Part shown: in pieces, positions 9,902-18,419 of the stretch
Numbering within the stretch: the first letter of the stretch is position 1
Layout of the letters: each line of letters opens with the position of its first letter
The notes under the pieces: model-generated
Told to the model about the DNA's origin: nothing
The model's input: only the letters and a program-made list of their open reading frames with translations
The model's database searches: none
Source of the DNA: Diphasiastrum complanatum
Taxonomy: Eukaryota > Streptophyta > Lycopodiopsida > Lycopodiales > Lycopodiaceae
Direction: 5' to 3'
DNA length: 29,673 nt
NCBI GenBank assembly: GCA_029204225.1
Contig: CM055107.1
Span: forward strand, 11,917,068 to 11,946,740
Made by a program: the position numbers and the translations under genes

Positions 9902-10666
9902 ATGTGGTCACAACATTGTGCAAGGTGATGTTTCCTAGAGTTTACATATGGTGAAATTATCATGGGACGAGTAGTATGTTGAATTGTTTTTTGCTTATTC
10001 TATTTGTCTTTTGTAGCACTTGTCTTAAATGGAAATTGAATTGTGAGAAATTTATGTGGCAAAACATTTGCTTGACTTTAATTGCACTTAATAGATCATG
10101 TGAAATTGAAATGGATATACCAATGGATATTGCAAAAGGATACCCACTAAGTATGGACTCTCCTTCATCAAATTTTAAGTAGATAATATTGATGTGTTTC
10201 ACACATGACTGATAGTAATATTTGGCATACCAACAAACTCATTAAAAGAAAGATTTATCTTAGAATTGTTTGATATTGCAAAAGGATACCCACTAAAAAA
10301 AACCTTTGATTATGTTGTGTTCACTACATTTCACTAATAATATGAAATTTACTTCAAATGTTGAGAATATTTAGAATGAAAGAGAGCAGTTCCCTACGAG
10401 AACATAATTTTAGGATTTTTGTTAGGAGGAAAATAACAATATTTTCTTTTTATGTCCTTGCATTTCAATTTAGAGCTCTTCTAGCAAAAGAATAAAATAT
10501 TACTCAAAATTTAGAGAAGCATTGGAACCAAAACTAGAGAGTTCATAAGCATTATAGCAAATCACTAAATTTTATCAGAACAGAATAAAAAATGTTCAAT
10601 GTTTTTATCCAAATGCAATGTAACCATGAAATTAGATCATTTAGGCATCATTTACAAGACTATCCT
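9902..10666 (-). repeat. right arm of the giant inverted repeat
   Basis: Inverse copy of 8346-9075, about 35 bp longer. Part of the extra length is a templated insertion: the 25-bp block GATATTGCAAAAGGATACCC... at 10126-10150 is repeated exactly at 10272-10296, while the left arm has only the second site. The arm ends at 10666, where the chromodomain relic begins. Confidence 0.93.
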
Positions 10667-10669
10667 AGT

Positions 10670-10860
10670 TCTATTGGAGAATTTGATTGCTTTTGTACCC
10701 CAAGAACCGAAAAGGATCATGGATACTCGACAACATCAGGTGAGAAATTGTTTGATTCTAAACATCTGATTCGTTGGAAAGGTAAATCAGTTGATGAGGA
10801 CACTTGGGAGAACGAAGATGATTTAAGACTTAGATTCTCTGGTTTCATGAATGCCCAATT
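10670..10860 (+). pseudogene. chromodomain at the end of a gypsy (chromovirus) integrase, plus strand
   Basis: Two frames together give a chromodomain of the kind found at the C-terminus of plant chromovirus integrases. The first strand, KRIMDTRQHQVRN, is read in frame 3 at about 10708-10746. The core HLIRWKGKSVDEDTWENEDD follows in frame 2 at about 10762-10821. The frame changes between them (about 10747-10760), so it is broken. The aromatic cage region (LIRWKG, TWE) is visible. Known: such domains bind methylated histone H3 and steer integration. The rest of that element's pol is missing: upstream the sequence runs straight into the inverted-repeat arm (10666), downstream into a gag/protease piece on the other strand. 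Confidence 0.75.
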
Positions 10861-11216
10861 TCCCTATCAAACTTTTTGACAGGTAGTTATGCGATGCTCC
10901 CAATTCTACCATGAAGTGAATGATCTTGTCTTGGATACGGCCTTTCAGATACAATAGATTTGATGCTCTTGCAAGAATCACCATGAGATATTCACGATAC
11001 GCCACAAGTGCCCCTATTTGTTGTAAGGCATTCAAGCTGGACTCCGTCAAATCCGTTTCTGGATCTTCTTCATCATCTTTTTCACCATCTTCTTGATCAA
11101 ATGCCTCTCTTTCCATCTTATCAAATACATCGGTCGCTAACATGATTTGTTTTTTCAACGGCTTGGGGCATGACCTCCAAGAGTGACCTTGTTGTTGATA
11201 GTTAAAGCAGCACATG
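10845..11216 (-). pseudogene. gypsy gag zinc knuckle and protease fragment (second element)
   Basis: The minus-strand frame from 11215 opens with a zinc-knuckle-like [14 protein letters not shown], in which the second Cys of CX2CX4HX4C is Tyr. An acidic linker and then a retroviral-type aspartic protease start (VELGASHNYLSKSLIGKLGI) follow. In the family the motif is D-S/T-G-A, so the catalytic Asp is replaced by Glu here and an inactive enzyme is expected. The frame ends by overlapping the plus-strand chromodomain relic. It cannot belong to the integrase just upstream (11220-12400), because gag/protease precedes pol in an intact element. It is therefore a fragment of another element joined on at about 11212-11225. 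Confidence 0.7.
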
Positions 11217-12400
11217 GAATGGGAATGAGATCATCTTTCCCACCAAGTCGTTCCTTTAAACGACTAACATGGAATACAGGATGAACCTTAGTTCCAACAG
11301 GGAGTTCTAGTCTATAAGCAACCCTACCAATCTTGTTAAGAACTTTGAAAGGACCGCTAAAACGTGGACATAACTTCGGACATTACCCCGTTTGAAGTGT
11401 CTTAGAGTCTTTTGGGACTCTAAGATACACCCAATCACTGATCTCAAACTCTTGAAGAGCGCGACTTCGGTTGGCATAGAACTGGACTCTATCTTGAGCC
11501 GATCTAATGCTTTCCCTAGCCACCTACAATATTTCCTGCATATCTTGCAAGAAATCCGCTGCAGGTTGAACGTTGAGACCTTTGAGTCCAACGGAGATAG
11601 GAGAACGAGGCTGAAAGCCGTACAATAGCATAAAAGGACTAAAACCAGTGGCAGAATGCTTCATACTATTGTATGCGAACTCAATCATTGGGAGATACTT
11701 TTCCCAATTTGATTGTTGCCTGGAAACATATGCACAAAGCATATGTTCCAACGATTGGTTGACACGTTCGGTCTAACCATCGGTTTTTGGGTGATCCGTA
11801 GACGATAGACTTAAGGTGGTTTCCAGTCTTTCAAAGACCGCCTGCCAAAACTTACCAATGAACTTGGAATCATGATCACTAACAATATCATTCGGCAAAC
11901 CATACAGTCTGAACAACTTTTCAACGAAGAGTTGAGCAAGTTCAGAAGCTTTGACACTAGTTTTGTTGGAATAAACTACGCCATTTTGGATAGCCTGTCA
12001 ACTATTACCCAAATAGCATCGTGACCCTTCCTTGACTTGGGAAGTCCGACCACAAAATCCATGGAAATACTTTCTCGTAGACCAGCTGCTTTGAGTCTTT
12101 CCGCTTTATTTACTTGGCATTGTTCACACTTTTGAACATATGCCTCGACATGACTTTTCATTTTTGGCCAATAAAATTCTCTCTTAACAAGGTCAAGTGT
12201 CCTCTATGTATACTAGGGTGTCCCGCACTGGGGCTATCGTGGCACTCATGTAGGATTTGGGCCCTAATGTCCGCGATATCTGGCACACAAACTTTTCCTC
12301 TATGAAAAAACAAACCATTTCTAATGGAATAATCATCAAGTATCTTCTCTTCGCGAGATTTCTTGGAATGTTGCTTTCCAAGATTACCTCTCAAAATAGA
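11217..12400 (-). pseudogene. integrase (zinc finger, core, C-terminal domain), broken
   Basis: Zinc finger: ILHECHDSPSAGH gives the two His, and YVQKCEQCQ gives the two Cys after a one-base frameshift near 12180. Core: SMDFVVGLP carries the first Asp, VSDHDSKF the second, and TERVN the Glu. Typical family residues between the zinc finger and core (the LQPLP-like linker) are missing. Breaks: TAG at 11975-11973, a one-base loss in an A-run near 11957, TAG at 11775-11773 inside the TDGQTE motif, TAG at about 11526, and TAA near 11390. C-terminal part: [19 protein letters not shown] and [14 protein letters not shown], normal for gypsy. No chromodomain follows; the sequence switches to another element's gag at about 11215. 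Confidence 0.85.
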
Positions 12401-12440
12401 GCTTCCTGCCAGGACATCTTGCCAAATACGACCGAAAAAC

Positions 12441-13103
12441 TCATCCAGCAAAGATCTCCAGAGAAAGATACAGCTCGAATTGGAACTCAGCAAAGCATAA
12501 CTCTTGAATGAGTTCCGACCAACGGGCCTTACGACCCCTAAGTTCTGAGGCGTCACAGATACACTTAAGAGACTCATAATCTGTCATAACCACGAATTTA
12601 GATCCATACAAATAATGTCTCCAGATCTTTAATGCGTGGATGATAGCAAAAGGTTCGTTCTCATAAGTAGAATATCTACATTGAGCTGGGTCCAACTTCT
12701 TGCTCTCGAAAACCAGAGGTCTACCATTCTGGTAAAGGACTGCACCTACCGCATAGTCACTAGCATCCGTTTCCACCAGGAAAGATCCGCTAGGGTCCAC
12801 TATGTGCAAGATAGGGGCTTTAGACACCAACATCTTCAAAGCTTCAAAGCTTTGATTAAGTTCATTGGTCCAAACAACAGGTGGACTGATTCTCAAACGC
12901 CTTCCGGCCTTCTTCTTATTACCCTTTTTAGTCTCCTGTTTGGCTTTCTTCACTCCCTTAAGAAGATTCGTTAGAGGCAATGCAACTAAGGCATAGTCTA
13001 AATTATCATCCATAGAAGACAATGCTTTAGGGAAAGACGATACATCAACATTGACATTATGAGTACTAAAAGCATCTATGTAAGATTCATCTTTCAGATA
13101 ACA
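12441..13103 (-). pseudogene. reverse transcriptase thumb and RNase H domain
   Basis: From 13022 the frame gives an RT thumb (ALPLTNLLKG, then SFEALKMLVSKAPILH) followed by RNase H. In RNase H the first catalytic Asp region is VETDASDYAVGAVLY, the Glu region RYSTYENEPFAIIHALKIWR, and the third Asp is in FVVMTDYESLK, where the usual His after Asp is Tyr. The RT fingers and palm are absent. The open frame runs from the protease side through the presumed deletion point, so that deletion kept the frame. After about 12470 the frame changes and the RNase H tail is not recognisable. Confidence 0.8.
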
Positions 13104-13106
13104 TAA

Positions 13107-13512
13107 TTACGAAAAATACTCAGAATTCAAAATACATTGATTCGCTTTATGAGCAGTTACAAAAGGTAGATCTGGCTCATCTCCTTTAAGACAAACCAAT
13201 GAGTCATTATACAAGAAAGAAATACAATGAGATACATAGTCTTTCTTTAAGGACTCATTCCTAACATAAAACCACTCTTTACCTACTAGGATTACATTCA
13301 CCTTATCTAGATTCATGACATGAAAAGACAAACTATCTACATAGTCTTGAATCTTCAACGGCACGTGGGGGACAAAATGGTCCCAAACCTGCTGCTCCCC
13401 ACCAGCTACCATCCTAACCACGTACTTGTGATCACTTGGTGCGGTTGTCATCTGCAGTTTCTACACCAACTTAGCATTGATAAAGTTATGCGTAGAACCG
13501 TTGTCAAACAGA
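13107..13512 (-). pseudogene. retroelement aspartic protease region
   Basis: FDNGSTHNF (13508-13482) corresponds to the protease active-site motif D-S/T-G, here D-N-G. A TAG at 13463-13461 interrupts it. The following 114-codon frame (13451-13107) continues the fold with HKYVVRMVAGGEQQ and a VNVILVGKEWF stretch matching the end of plant gypsy proteases. It ends with a stop at about 13106-13104, but the same frame stays open beyond it into the RT thumb. Confidence 0.65.
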
Positions 13513-13532
13513 TACTCACAGGTCGAACCCAC

Positions 13533-13841
13533 TCATGCGAATGAGATCGTGAAGTCCAAACACTGCAGTATTAAAACAACAATCATACAAACTGTTTCAT
13601 CTTTAGAAGACACATCAATGCACGAAATAGAAGAATTACCTGGTGCTTTAAAGGAGCGGCCACCTTTCTTCCGTCTCTTCGGGCAGTCCTTGGAAAGCTG
13701 CCCCTTCTCCATGTAGGAGAAACACAGCTCGTCGCTTTTGGCCTTGTCGAAGTCCACTCTCCCCAACAAAGGGTGCTTCTTTTTCTTCCCCGAAGGAGAA
13801 ACTTCGCCCCCAAGAACTTTGATTGTCTCTGAAAGATCCAC
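13533..13841 (-). pseudogene. gag C-terminal fragment with degenerate zinc knuckle
   Basis: A 102-codon frame with a Lys-rich stretch and CFSYMEKGQLSKDC at residues 40-53 (13724-13683). The CX2CX4HX4C nucleic-acid-binding knuckle has Tyr for the second Cys and Gln for His, so zinc binding should be lost. A basic tail KRRKKGG follows. The N-terminal part of gag is missing: similarity ends at 13841, just where the MITE-like unit begins. Confidence 0.65.
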
Positions 13842-14011
13842 TTACTAAAAAAATAGGAAAATTTTGAACACATTTGTAGTGTATTGTGCACAAAAGTGTA
13901 TAGGTGACCACTTTTACAAAAAACATGCTTCACACGTATATCAAAGTTTTTGCTTGTAGAAGTTTGATCGAGGTGGACATATTAGTCCATATGTAGGGAT
14001 GTTGGAAAGGA

Positions 14012-14077
14012 TTTGGCCCTTAAAATACAAGGAAATGTGAAAATTGTCAACATTTCCTTGTCTAGTTTTAGGCCAAA
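14012..14077. repeat. hairpin inside the MITE-like unit
   Basis: The inner stem CAAGGAAATGT (14028-14038) pairs with ACATTTCCTTG (14050-14060) perfectly over 11 bp with an 11-nt loop. The outer stem TTTGGCC (14012-14018) pairs with GGCCAAA (14071-14077). The middle is imperfect. Confidence 0.75.
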
Positions 14078-14112
14078 ATTGCTAAAAATGGCACATAGTT
14101 TAGGATCTGACT

Positions 14113-14128
14113 TTTCACACGTGTGAAA
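14113..14128. repeat. 16-bp perfect palindrome with a CACGTG core
   Basis: TTTCACACGTGTGAAA, self-complementary, lying 12 bp inside the right terminal repeat of the MITE-like unit. CACGTG is the plant G-box core, but here it is more likely part of the element's structure. Confidence 0.75.
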
Positions 14129-14282
14129 CAGGTCTAGATATTTTTAGTAAGTGTATTTTTTCAGTATGAAGAAGTGTCAAACTTCAAGACCTTCGAAATG
14201 AGTCCATTTTCATGTATTTTGGACATATATGCCAATTTTACCTATATAGGGCATATTTTAGGTAAGGAGGGTCTAGAGAGAG

Positions 14283-14315
14283 GAGAGAGAGTCATCTCTC
14301 TCAGCTATATATAGC
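14283..14315 (+). promoter_or_regulatory. TATA-like palindrome after a GA/TC hairpin
   Basis: GCTATATATAGC (14304-14315) is a TATA-like palindrome. It is preceded by a perfect 8-bp hairpin GAGAGAGA-GTCA-TCTCTCTC (14283-14302). It could be a promoter, perhaps of an LTR, because T-rich non-coding sequence follows. No primer binding site or second LTR was found to prove it. Confidence 0.3.
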
Positions 14316-14319
14316 AGGT

Positions 14320-15597
14320 AGGCCGTGGAGAAACAGGTTGGAGCAGATCCATTGTATTCATTTGCTTAATGAGAGATTTTTCTATTGGGTTCTCCTTCCA
14401 TTGTTGGCATTGTGTAGTGATTGAGTTCAAGCTTTGTGTGTATGATCTTAGGTGCTTTCCAAAAGTGGTAGGCTGATGTATTATGGACTGTATAATGCTA
14501 TTTTGGGCCGCACTTGATGTTTATGGAAGTTTCCATTTGTGATAAATGCTTTTTGATCAAGTTCTTTGCATTCTAGGTAGCATAGAATGTGTTGCCAATT
14601 CCTAGCTTATGTAGTTTGGAGTGCAAGCATTCAAGCCAATGATCTTGGAGTTTAGATCCACTTAGGATCTGTATTTTTCACAGGAAAGACATGCATGAAA
14701 TTAACTTTCATTCTTATGTTTGTTATAAGTAAAGACTTGTATAAACAAAGACTAGGTAATTCAAGCCAGGTAGTGCTCAAATGATGGAAATTTTTTAATA
14801 TCAAATGTAGATTAATGCATGCTATGTGAATCAAATTCTTTCAAATCATTATAATTTGGAAAACAATAGGTAATATTTTACAGTTAAATAATGCCACAGA
14901 ATATTGGCAAAATGGTTTGAAATTGAAACTTGCAAGATGATAACAATTACTATCATTATTAATTGCAACAAACTTACATTTTGAAGTATGATTCTTGGGT
15001 ACCTTAAGTGCAATGTATTGTTAACCTGAGTTGCTTGCATGAATAGACTAATTGAGTCGAATGATAGATCATAAGGTATGCTATTGCAACACAAACATAA
15101 TGGAAGCTACAAATCAACGTTCTCAATAGTGTTAAAGGTTTTAAATGTATATGTGTGATACGCTCAAAGCACTCAATTCATCACCTGCTATTGAAGGAGC
15201 TAGTCAATCTTCAAACGGTTGTGAAGTCAATCTTCAAACATTTGTGAAGTCATGATTAGGCAAATGTATCAAGAAAAAATATGAGCTAAAATAGAAATTC
15301 CTTATCAGCAACATGTACAAGTATTACGAGACTAATATAGATTTTTTATGAGTATCCCATTCCTGTAGAGAGATGTTCCATGAATGCTTTTAATATAAGC
15401 TACATAAAAATTTGATTGTACCTCTTGGGCAATATAAATGTTGTCAATGTCAAGAGCCTCATTTTATGTGGCTGCAATAGGTGTTTCCATTGATCTTTGA
15501 TTTCTAGCTTGCAACCTTGTAAGCACCATACTTTCCACAAACAATGTCACAAACCACCTTTCTAGGAAAACATGCTAATGGTGATAAATCACCACAC
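14320..15597. other. no gene seen; short 23-bp tandem repeat
   Basis: A+T-rich DNA without recognisable coding motifs. At 15202-15247 the unit AGTCAATCTTCAAACGGTTGTGA is repeated once more with two changes (two tandem copies of 23 bp). Confidence 0.55.
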
Positions 15598-15715
15598 CAT
15601 AAATAAGTAATGCTTCTTGGTTTCCAAGGGGAGGCTCGAACCTGGGACCAAAGAAACTTTGGATGCCAAGCCAACCAACTGAGCCAACCCCGTTGGGTAT
15701 CATAAATAAGTAATG
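15598..15715 (-). mobile_element. 88-bp tRNA-only SINE with perfect 15-bp target duplication
   Basis: CATAAATAAGTAATG at 15598-15612 is repeated exactly at 15701-15715, enclosing an 88-bp body (15613-15700). On the minus strand the body holds an RNA polymerase III A box (GGTTGGCTCAGTTGGTTGGC) and a B box (GGTTCGAGCC), with the hairpin CCAAAG-TTT-CTTTGG between them in the anticodon-arm position. A GGGG...CCCC pairing near the ends recalls an acceptor stem. So the body is little more than a tRNA with a short tail ending AACCAAGAAG. Part of the same sequence occurs at 5404-5440, which shows it is a family and not a single tRNA retrocopy. The perfect duplication points to recent insertion. Confidence 0.85.
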
Positions 15716-17010
15716 AAAGAATTAGTGGACAAAAGCACGTTAGATTACAATATACAAAAGTGCCCATTAACAATATACAACTAAACTATAGTACTTTGTA
15801 GGGCATAATGACATGCAAAGTTTAGAATATCATAGAAAACATGACAATTTTCGAACATAGCATAACATGAGCATCTTGAGACCTTTTAGAAAAGTCTTTT
15901 TTGTGTATGAACTAAGGGGCAGTGCTTGAAAAGTCCAAGTTTTCAAATGTGCTTGCAACAACAAACAAGCGTGTTTGGTTGCTACTATGAGAAGAAGATA
16001 TTACATAAAATACATGGGTATTTTTTATGTAAGTTTTTGTAAAATCTCAAAGAAAAGGACTCATTTTGATCTACAAAAGATCAATAAGAGTGATTGGCAA
16101 CTTGAATGTTGATCAATCTTCAAACTAGCATCTTATATTAGGTTTTACTTGACAATTTCTACACATCCAAGCAAGAACAGCCAAAGATAATGATCAAAAT
16201 GGCTTCACACATGTGAAGTGCAGCAAGTGTACGGCGGCCTACTAACAACAAATAAGTTTACTTATCAAATCTTAAGCATACATTCACAAAGAACTTGCTT
16301 AATAGAGTGGAAACACCAAGATTGCTCCCAAATCAATCTTCCTCATCATTAGCCTCCAAATGGATCTCACATGGACGATATACAGAATCTTCATAATCTC
16401 TCTCTAAGCCATATCCAGCACGTGTGAGACATCTCATAGTGCTTACCCATATCCACTTTGGCTAAGATTTCACTAATTTGCCACATCATCATTGGTGGCT
16501 AGTGTTGACCTTCTAGATTCCTACAATCTAGGAGATAACTCTTACAATTTAGGAGATTTGACATTTGACTCAAATGAAATCTATATACAATGGATCTAAA
16601 CTTTATGCTTGACATTTCGAAAGTGGGAGACCACTCCTACCCATGTGATATAGCATTTTTTGCCACTAGAATGGTGCCAAGTGGCACAATACTACTAAAC
16701 TAGTTTTTGGCCAATTTAACCACTAGTTTCCAAATTAAATGAGGTGTACAACCTATATGATCTATCTAAATGACGTAGGCATAGATTTCACATGTGGGAA
16801 TAGGCTCCACACATGTCTAATGATGATAGGTACAAGTCATTATGGTATTTACAAGATTTGATCAAGTTAGCTTTTGCCAATTCTAATACTACTCCTCAAA
16901 ACTAACTTGATAAAAGCATGATGATCTTAAGCTTGACTCCATGAAAATTGGTCTTCAAATAGAAAGTGTCAAGGTTATAGCCCTTGCACAACACTCTAGG
17001 AACACAAATG
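15716..17010. other. no gene seen
   Basis: A+T-rich intergenic DNA. No open frame with motifs, element ends or RNA gene was recognised. Confidence 0.55.
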
Positions 17011-17074
17011 GACGGGTAGCTCAGTGGTAGAGCACCCCACCGGAATGGGGGAGATCCTAGTTTCAATAAAGGAT
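17011..17074 (+). tRNA. tRNA-like sequence, probably a pseudo-tRNA or SINE head
   Basis: GGGTAGCTCAGTGGTAGAGC (17014-17033) is a near-ideal tRNA D arm and A box. CCCCA (17035-17039) pairs with TGGGG (17046-17050) as an anticodon stem, leaving CCGGAA as the loop, one base too short and without the usual T before the anticodon. ATCCT (17054-17058) pairs with AGGAT (17070-17074) as a T stem, but its loop is 11 nt instead of 7. No 3' acceptor strand matches the 5' GACGGG. It is therefore not a functional tRNA gene. No flanking duplication was found. Confidence 0.5.
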
Positions 17075-17486
17075 TTAGTTAGAAACGAAGCAAAAATTTC
17101 CAAGGCCTTTTTTATCTTGATTGGAGATAACTTAGTTGCAAAATGATTTGGCTATTCTTTTTTCGATGCTAGAAAACCTTCGAGCTCAATTATGTGATTA
17201 TATTCCTGTATTAATTGTTTTTGCTGAATGAGATTTAGGTAGAAGATGTTGATCTTGAGTATTTACTTGATGGGGATTGGGGATGAGAATTGGACATGAA
17301 CTGCTTTTACTTTTAAGCAATTGGAGAATTTCAAGACATTTCATGGCAAGGTTAATTGCCAGAGAATAAAAGTTGTCTTTGTGTTTTACCTGATGATCAA
17401 GTAGAAATTAGTGCCGGAACATGTTGGTTGCTACTTCTTAGACAGAGAAAAATCATTCAAGTCTGAGTTTGAGTTCTACTAGTTTG

Positions 17487-17511
17487 ATCAACAAGACTCT
17501 ATCTTGTTGAT
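17487..17511. repeat. short CTTGTTGAT inverted repeat
   Basis: ATCAACAAG (17487-17495) and CTTGTTGAT (17503-17511) form a 9-bp hairpin with a 7-nt loop. The same CTTGTTGAT core recurs in the larger palindromes downstream. Confidence 0.65.
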
Positions 17512-17713
17512 GCCACTTTTTTGTTCCCTTGTACACTTCTTTTTTATGCATGAAGACTGGATCAGACATGGCTTGCTGGCATGACTGCCAGGGCAAGGAT
17601 CTGAACAATTCGGCTGCAGGCTGTGAAGAGTTGGGTATGACGGTTCGCAGCTGTGGATAGTTGGGCTGCAGGCTCGAGGGAAGAACCAGCTTGCTAAGGA
17701 GCTTGTTGAGAAA

Positions 17714-17776
17714 TTGTGCTCACAGGGAAAGGATCAACAAGCCATGGGCTTGTTGATCCTTTCCCTGTGAGCACAA
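17714..17776. repeat. 63-bp perfect palindrome
   Basis: Arms 17714-17743 and 17747-17776 are perfectly complementary over 30 bp, separated only by ATG. The centre reads CAAGCC-ATG-GGCTTG. Diverged relatives lie at 17971-18028, 19031-19073 and 19082-19105. The strand could extrude as a cruciform, or its RNA could fold into a 30-bp hairpin. Confidence 0.95.
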
Positions 17777-18140
17777 ATCCATTCCTTGGTAGCTGGCTAA
17801 GGCACAAAAAAATCTGCCCCTTGCCCTGGCCGGACTGTTTAATGCACACAACTGTCCACCGATTTGATGCAAACTTCGTCTTTCATTATCAGAGTTAAGA
17901 AGCTGCTGCTGAAAGATTGGGGTGGTTGAGAAAAAATCATAAATAGCATTTCTCTCTTGTAGACGAAAGAGTACTCACAGGGATCGGATCGGCAAGCCAT
18001 GGGTGTGTTGATCCTTTCCCTTTGAGCTGACCAGGACAAACAAAATTTGCCCTAGCCAGACTGTTTAATGCACACAACTGAGAGAGTGTTGCCATCTAAT
18101 GATCTTGCAAACTTTTCTGTCTTTCATCAACAAGAGAAGT
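17777..18140 (+). repeat. diverged tandem copy of the palindrome and its right flank
   Basis: After the palindrome at 17714-17776, the flank (GGACTGTTTAATGCACACAACTG at about 17833-17853 within a longer match) is repeated at about 18058-18080. Before that lies a diverged palindrome copy at 17971-18028 (TACTCACAGGG ... GCAAGCC-ATG-GG ... TTGATCCTTTCCCT). So a unit of about 240-270 bp with the palindrome at its head is tandemly duplicated. Confidence 0.75.
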
Positions 18141-18214
18141 GGGTGGCCTTATAGAGCAATCAGTTTTGTGGTGAATTCTTATGTTCGTTTGCTGTTATCA
18201 GGAAGATGTTTCCA

Positions 18215-18346
18215 TATTTATGTGTATATTAGGCTACTCTTTACCGATTTTTGCGCAACCTATTGTTGTGTTCACTTATTTATTTATGTGTATATTAGGC
18301 TACTCTTTACCGATTTTTGTGCAACCTATTGTTGTGTTCACTTATT
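18215..18346 (+). repeat. 66-bp tandem duplication, one mismatch
   Basis: 18215-18280 is repeated at 18281-18346. The only difference is C/T at 18254/18320. At 66 bp it would keep a reading frame, but the frame here has no recognisable product. The duplication is very recent. Confidence 0.97.
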
Positions 18347-18419
18347 TCCTTGTGGTGACAAGTACTACGCACTTTTTTGGGTTGTACTCACTACAGCTGG
18401 ACTCCCTCTTGGGATGCTA

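Larger units (their letters stand above)
11217..13841 (-). mobile_element. decayed Ty3/gypsy retrotransposon, gag end to integrase, with internal deletion
   Basis: Read on the minus strand, the domain order is gag zinc knuckle (13724-13683), protease (about 13510-13107), RT thumb and RNase H (about 13010-12450), integrase zinc finger (about 12370-12080), integrase core (about 12070-11650) and integrase C-terminus (about 11520-11217). This is the Ty3/gypsy order. The RT fingers and palm, with the catalytic Asp pair, are missing between protease and thumb. No LTR, primer binding site or polypurine tract was found at either end. Several stop codons and frameshifts make it non-functional; the parts are described separately. 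Confidence 0.88.
13839..14153. mobile_element. MITE-like unit with 13-bp terminal inverted repeats
   Basis: CACTTACTAAAAA at 13839-13851 is perfectly inverted at 14141-14153, giving a 315-bp unit. The ends resemble CACTA-type termini but differ (CACTT rather than CACTA). Flanking triplets (ATC on the left, TAT on the right) are not a target duplication. Inside are an imperfect hairpin (14012-14077) and a perfect palindrome (14113-14128). The left end coincides with the loss of gag similarity, which fits an insertion or deletion edge. There is no transposase. The class is uncertain. Confidence 0.5.

Noticed and set aside
8346-10666. Classical Mutator (Pack-MULE) element call
   Set aside because: Long inverted arms and a captured gene fragment fit, but no 8-11 bp target duplication was found at the ends, so it is kept only as a hypothesis.
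12114-12974. Plus-strand open frames over the gypsy element
   Set aside because: Shadows of the minus-strand RNase H and integrase frames.
15504-15773. 89-codon minus-strand frame
   Set aside because: It is the read-through of the SINE at 15613-15700 and its flanks, not a protein gene.
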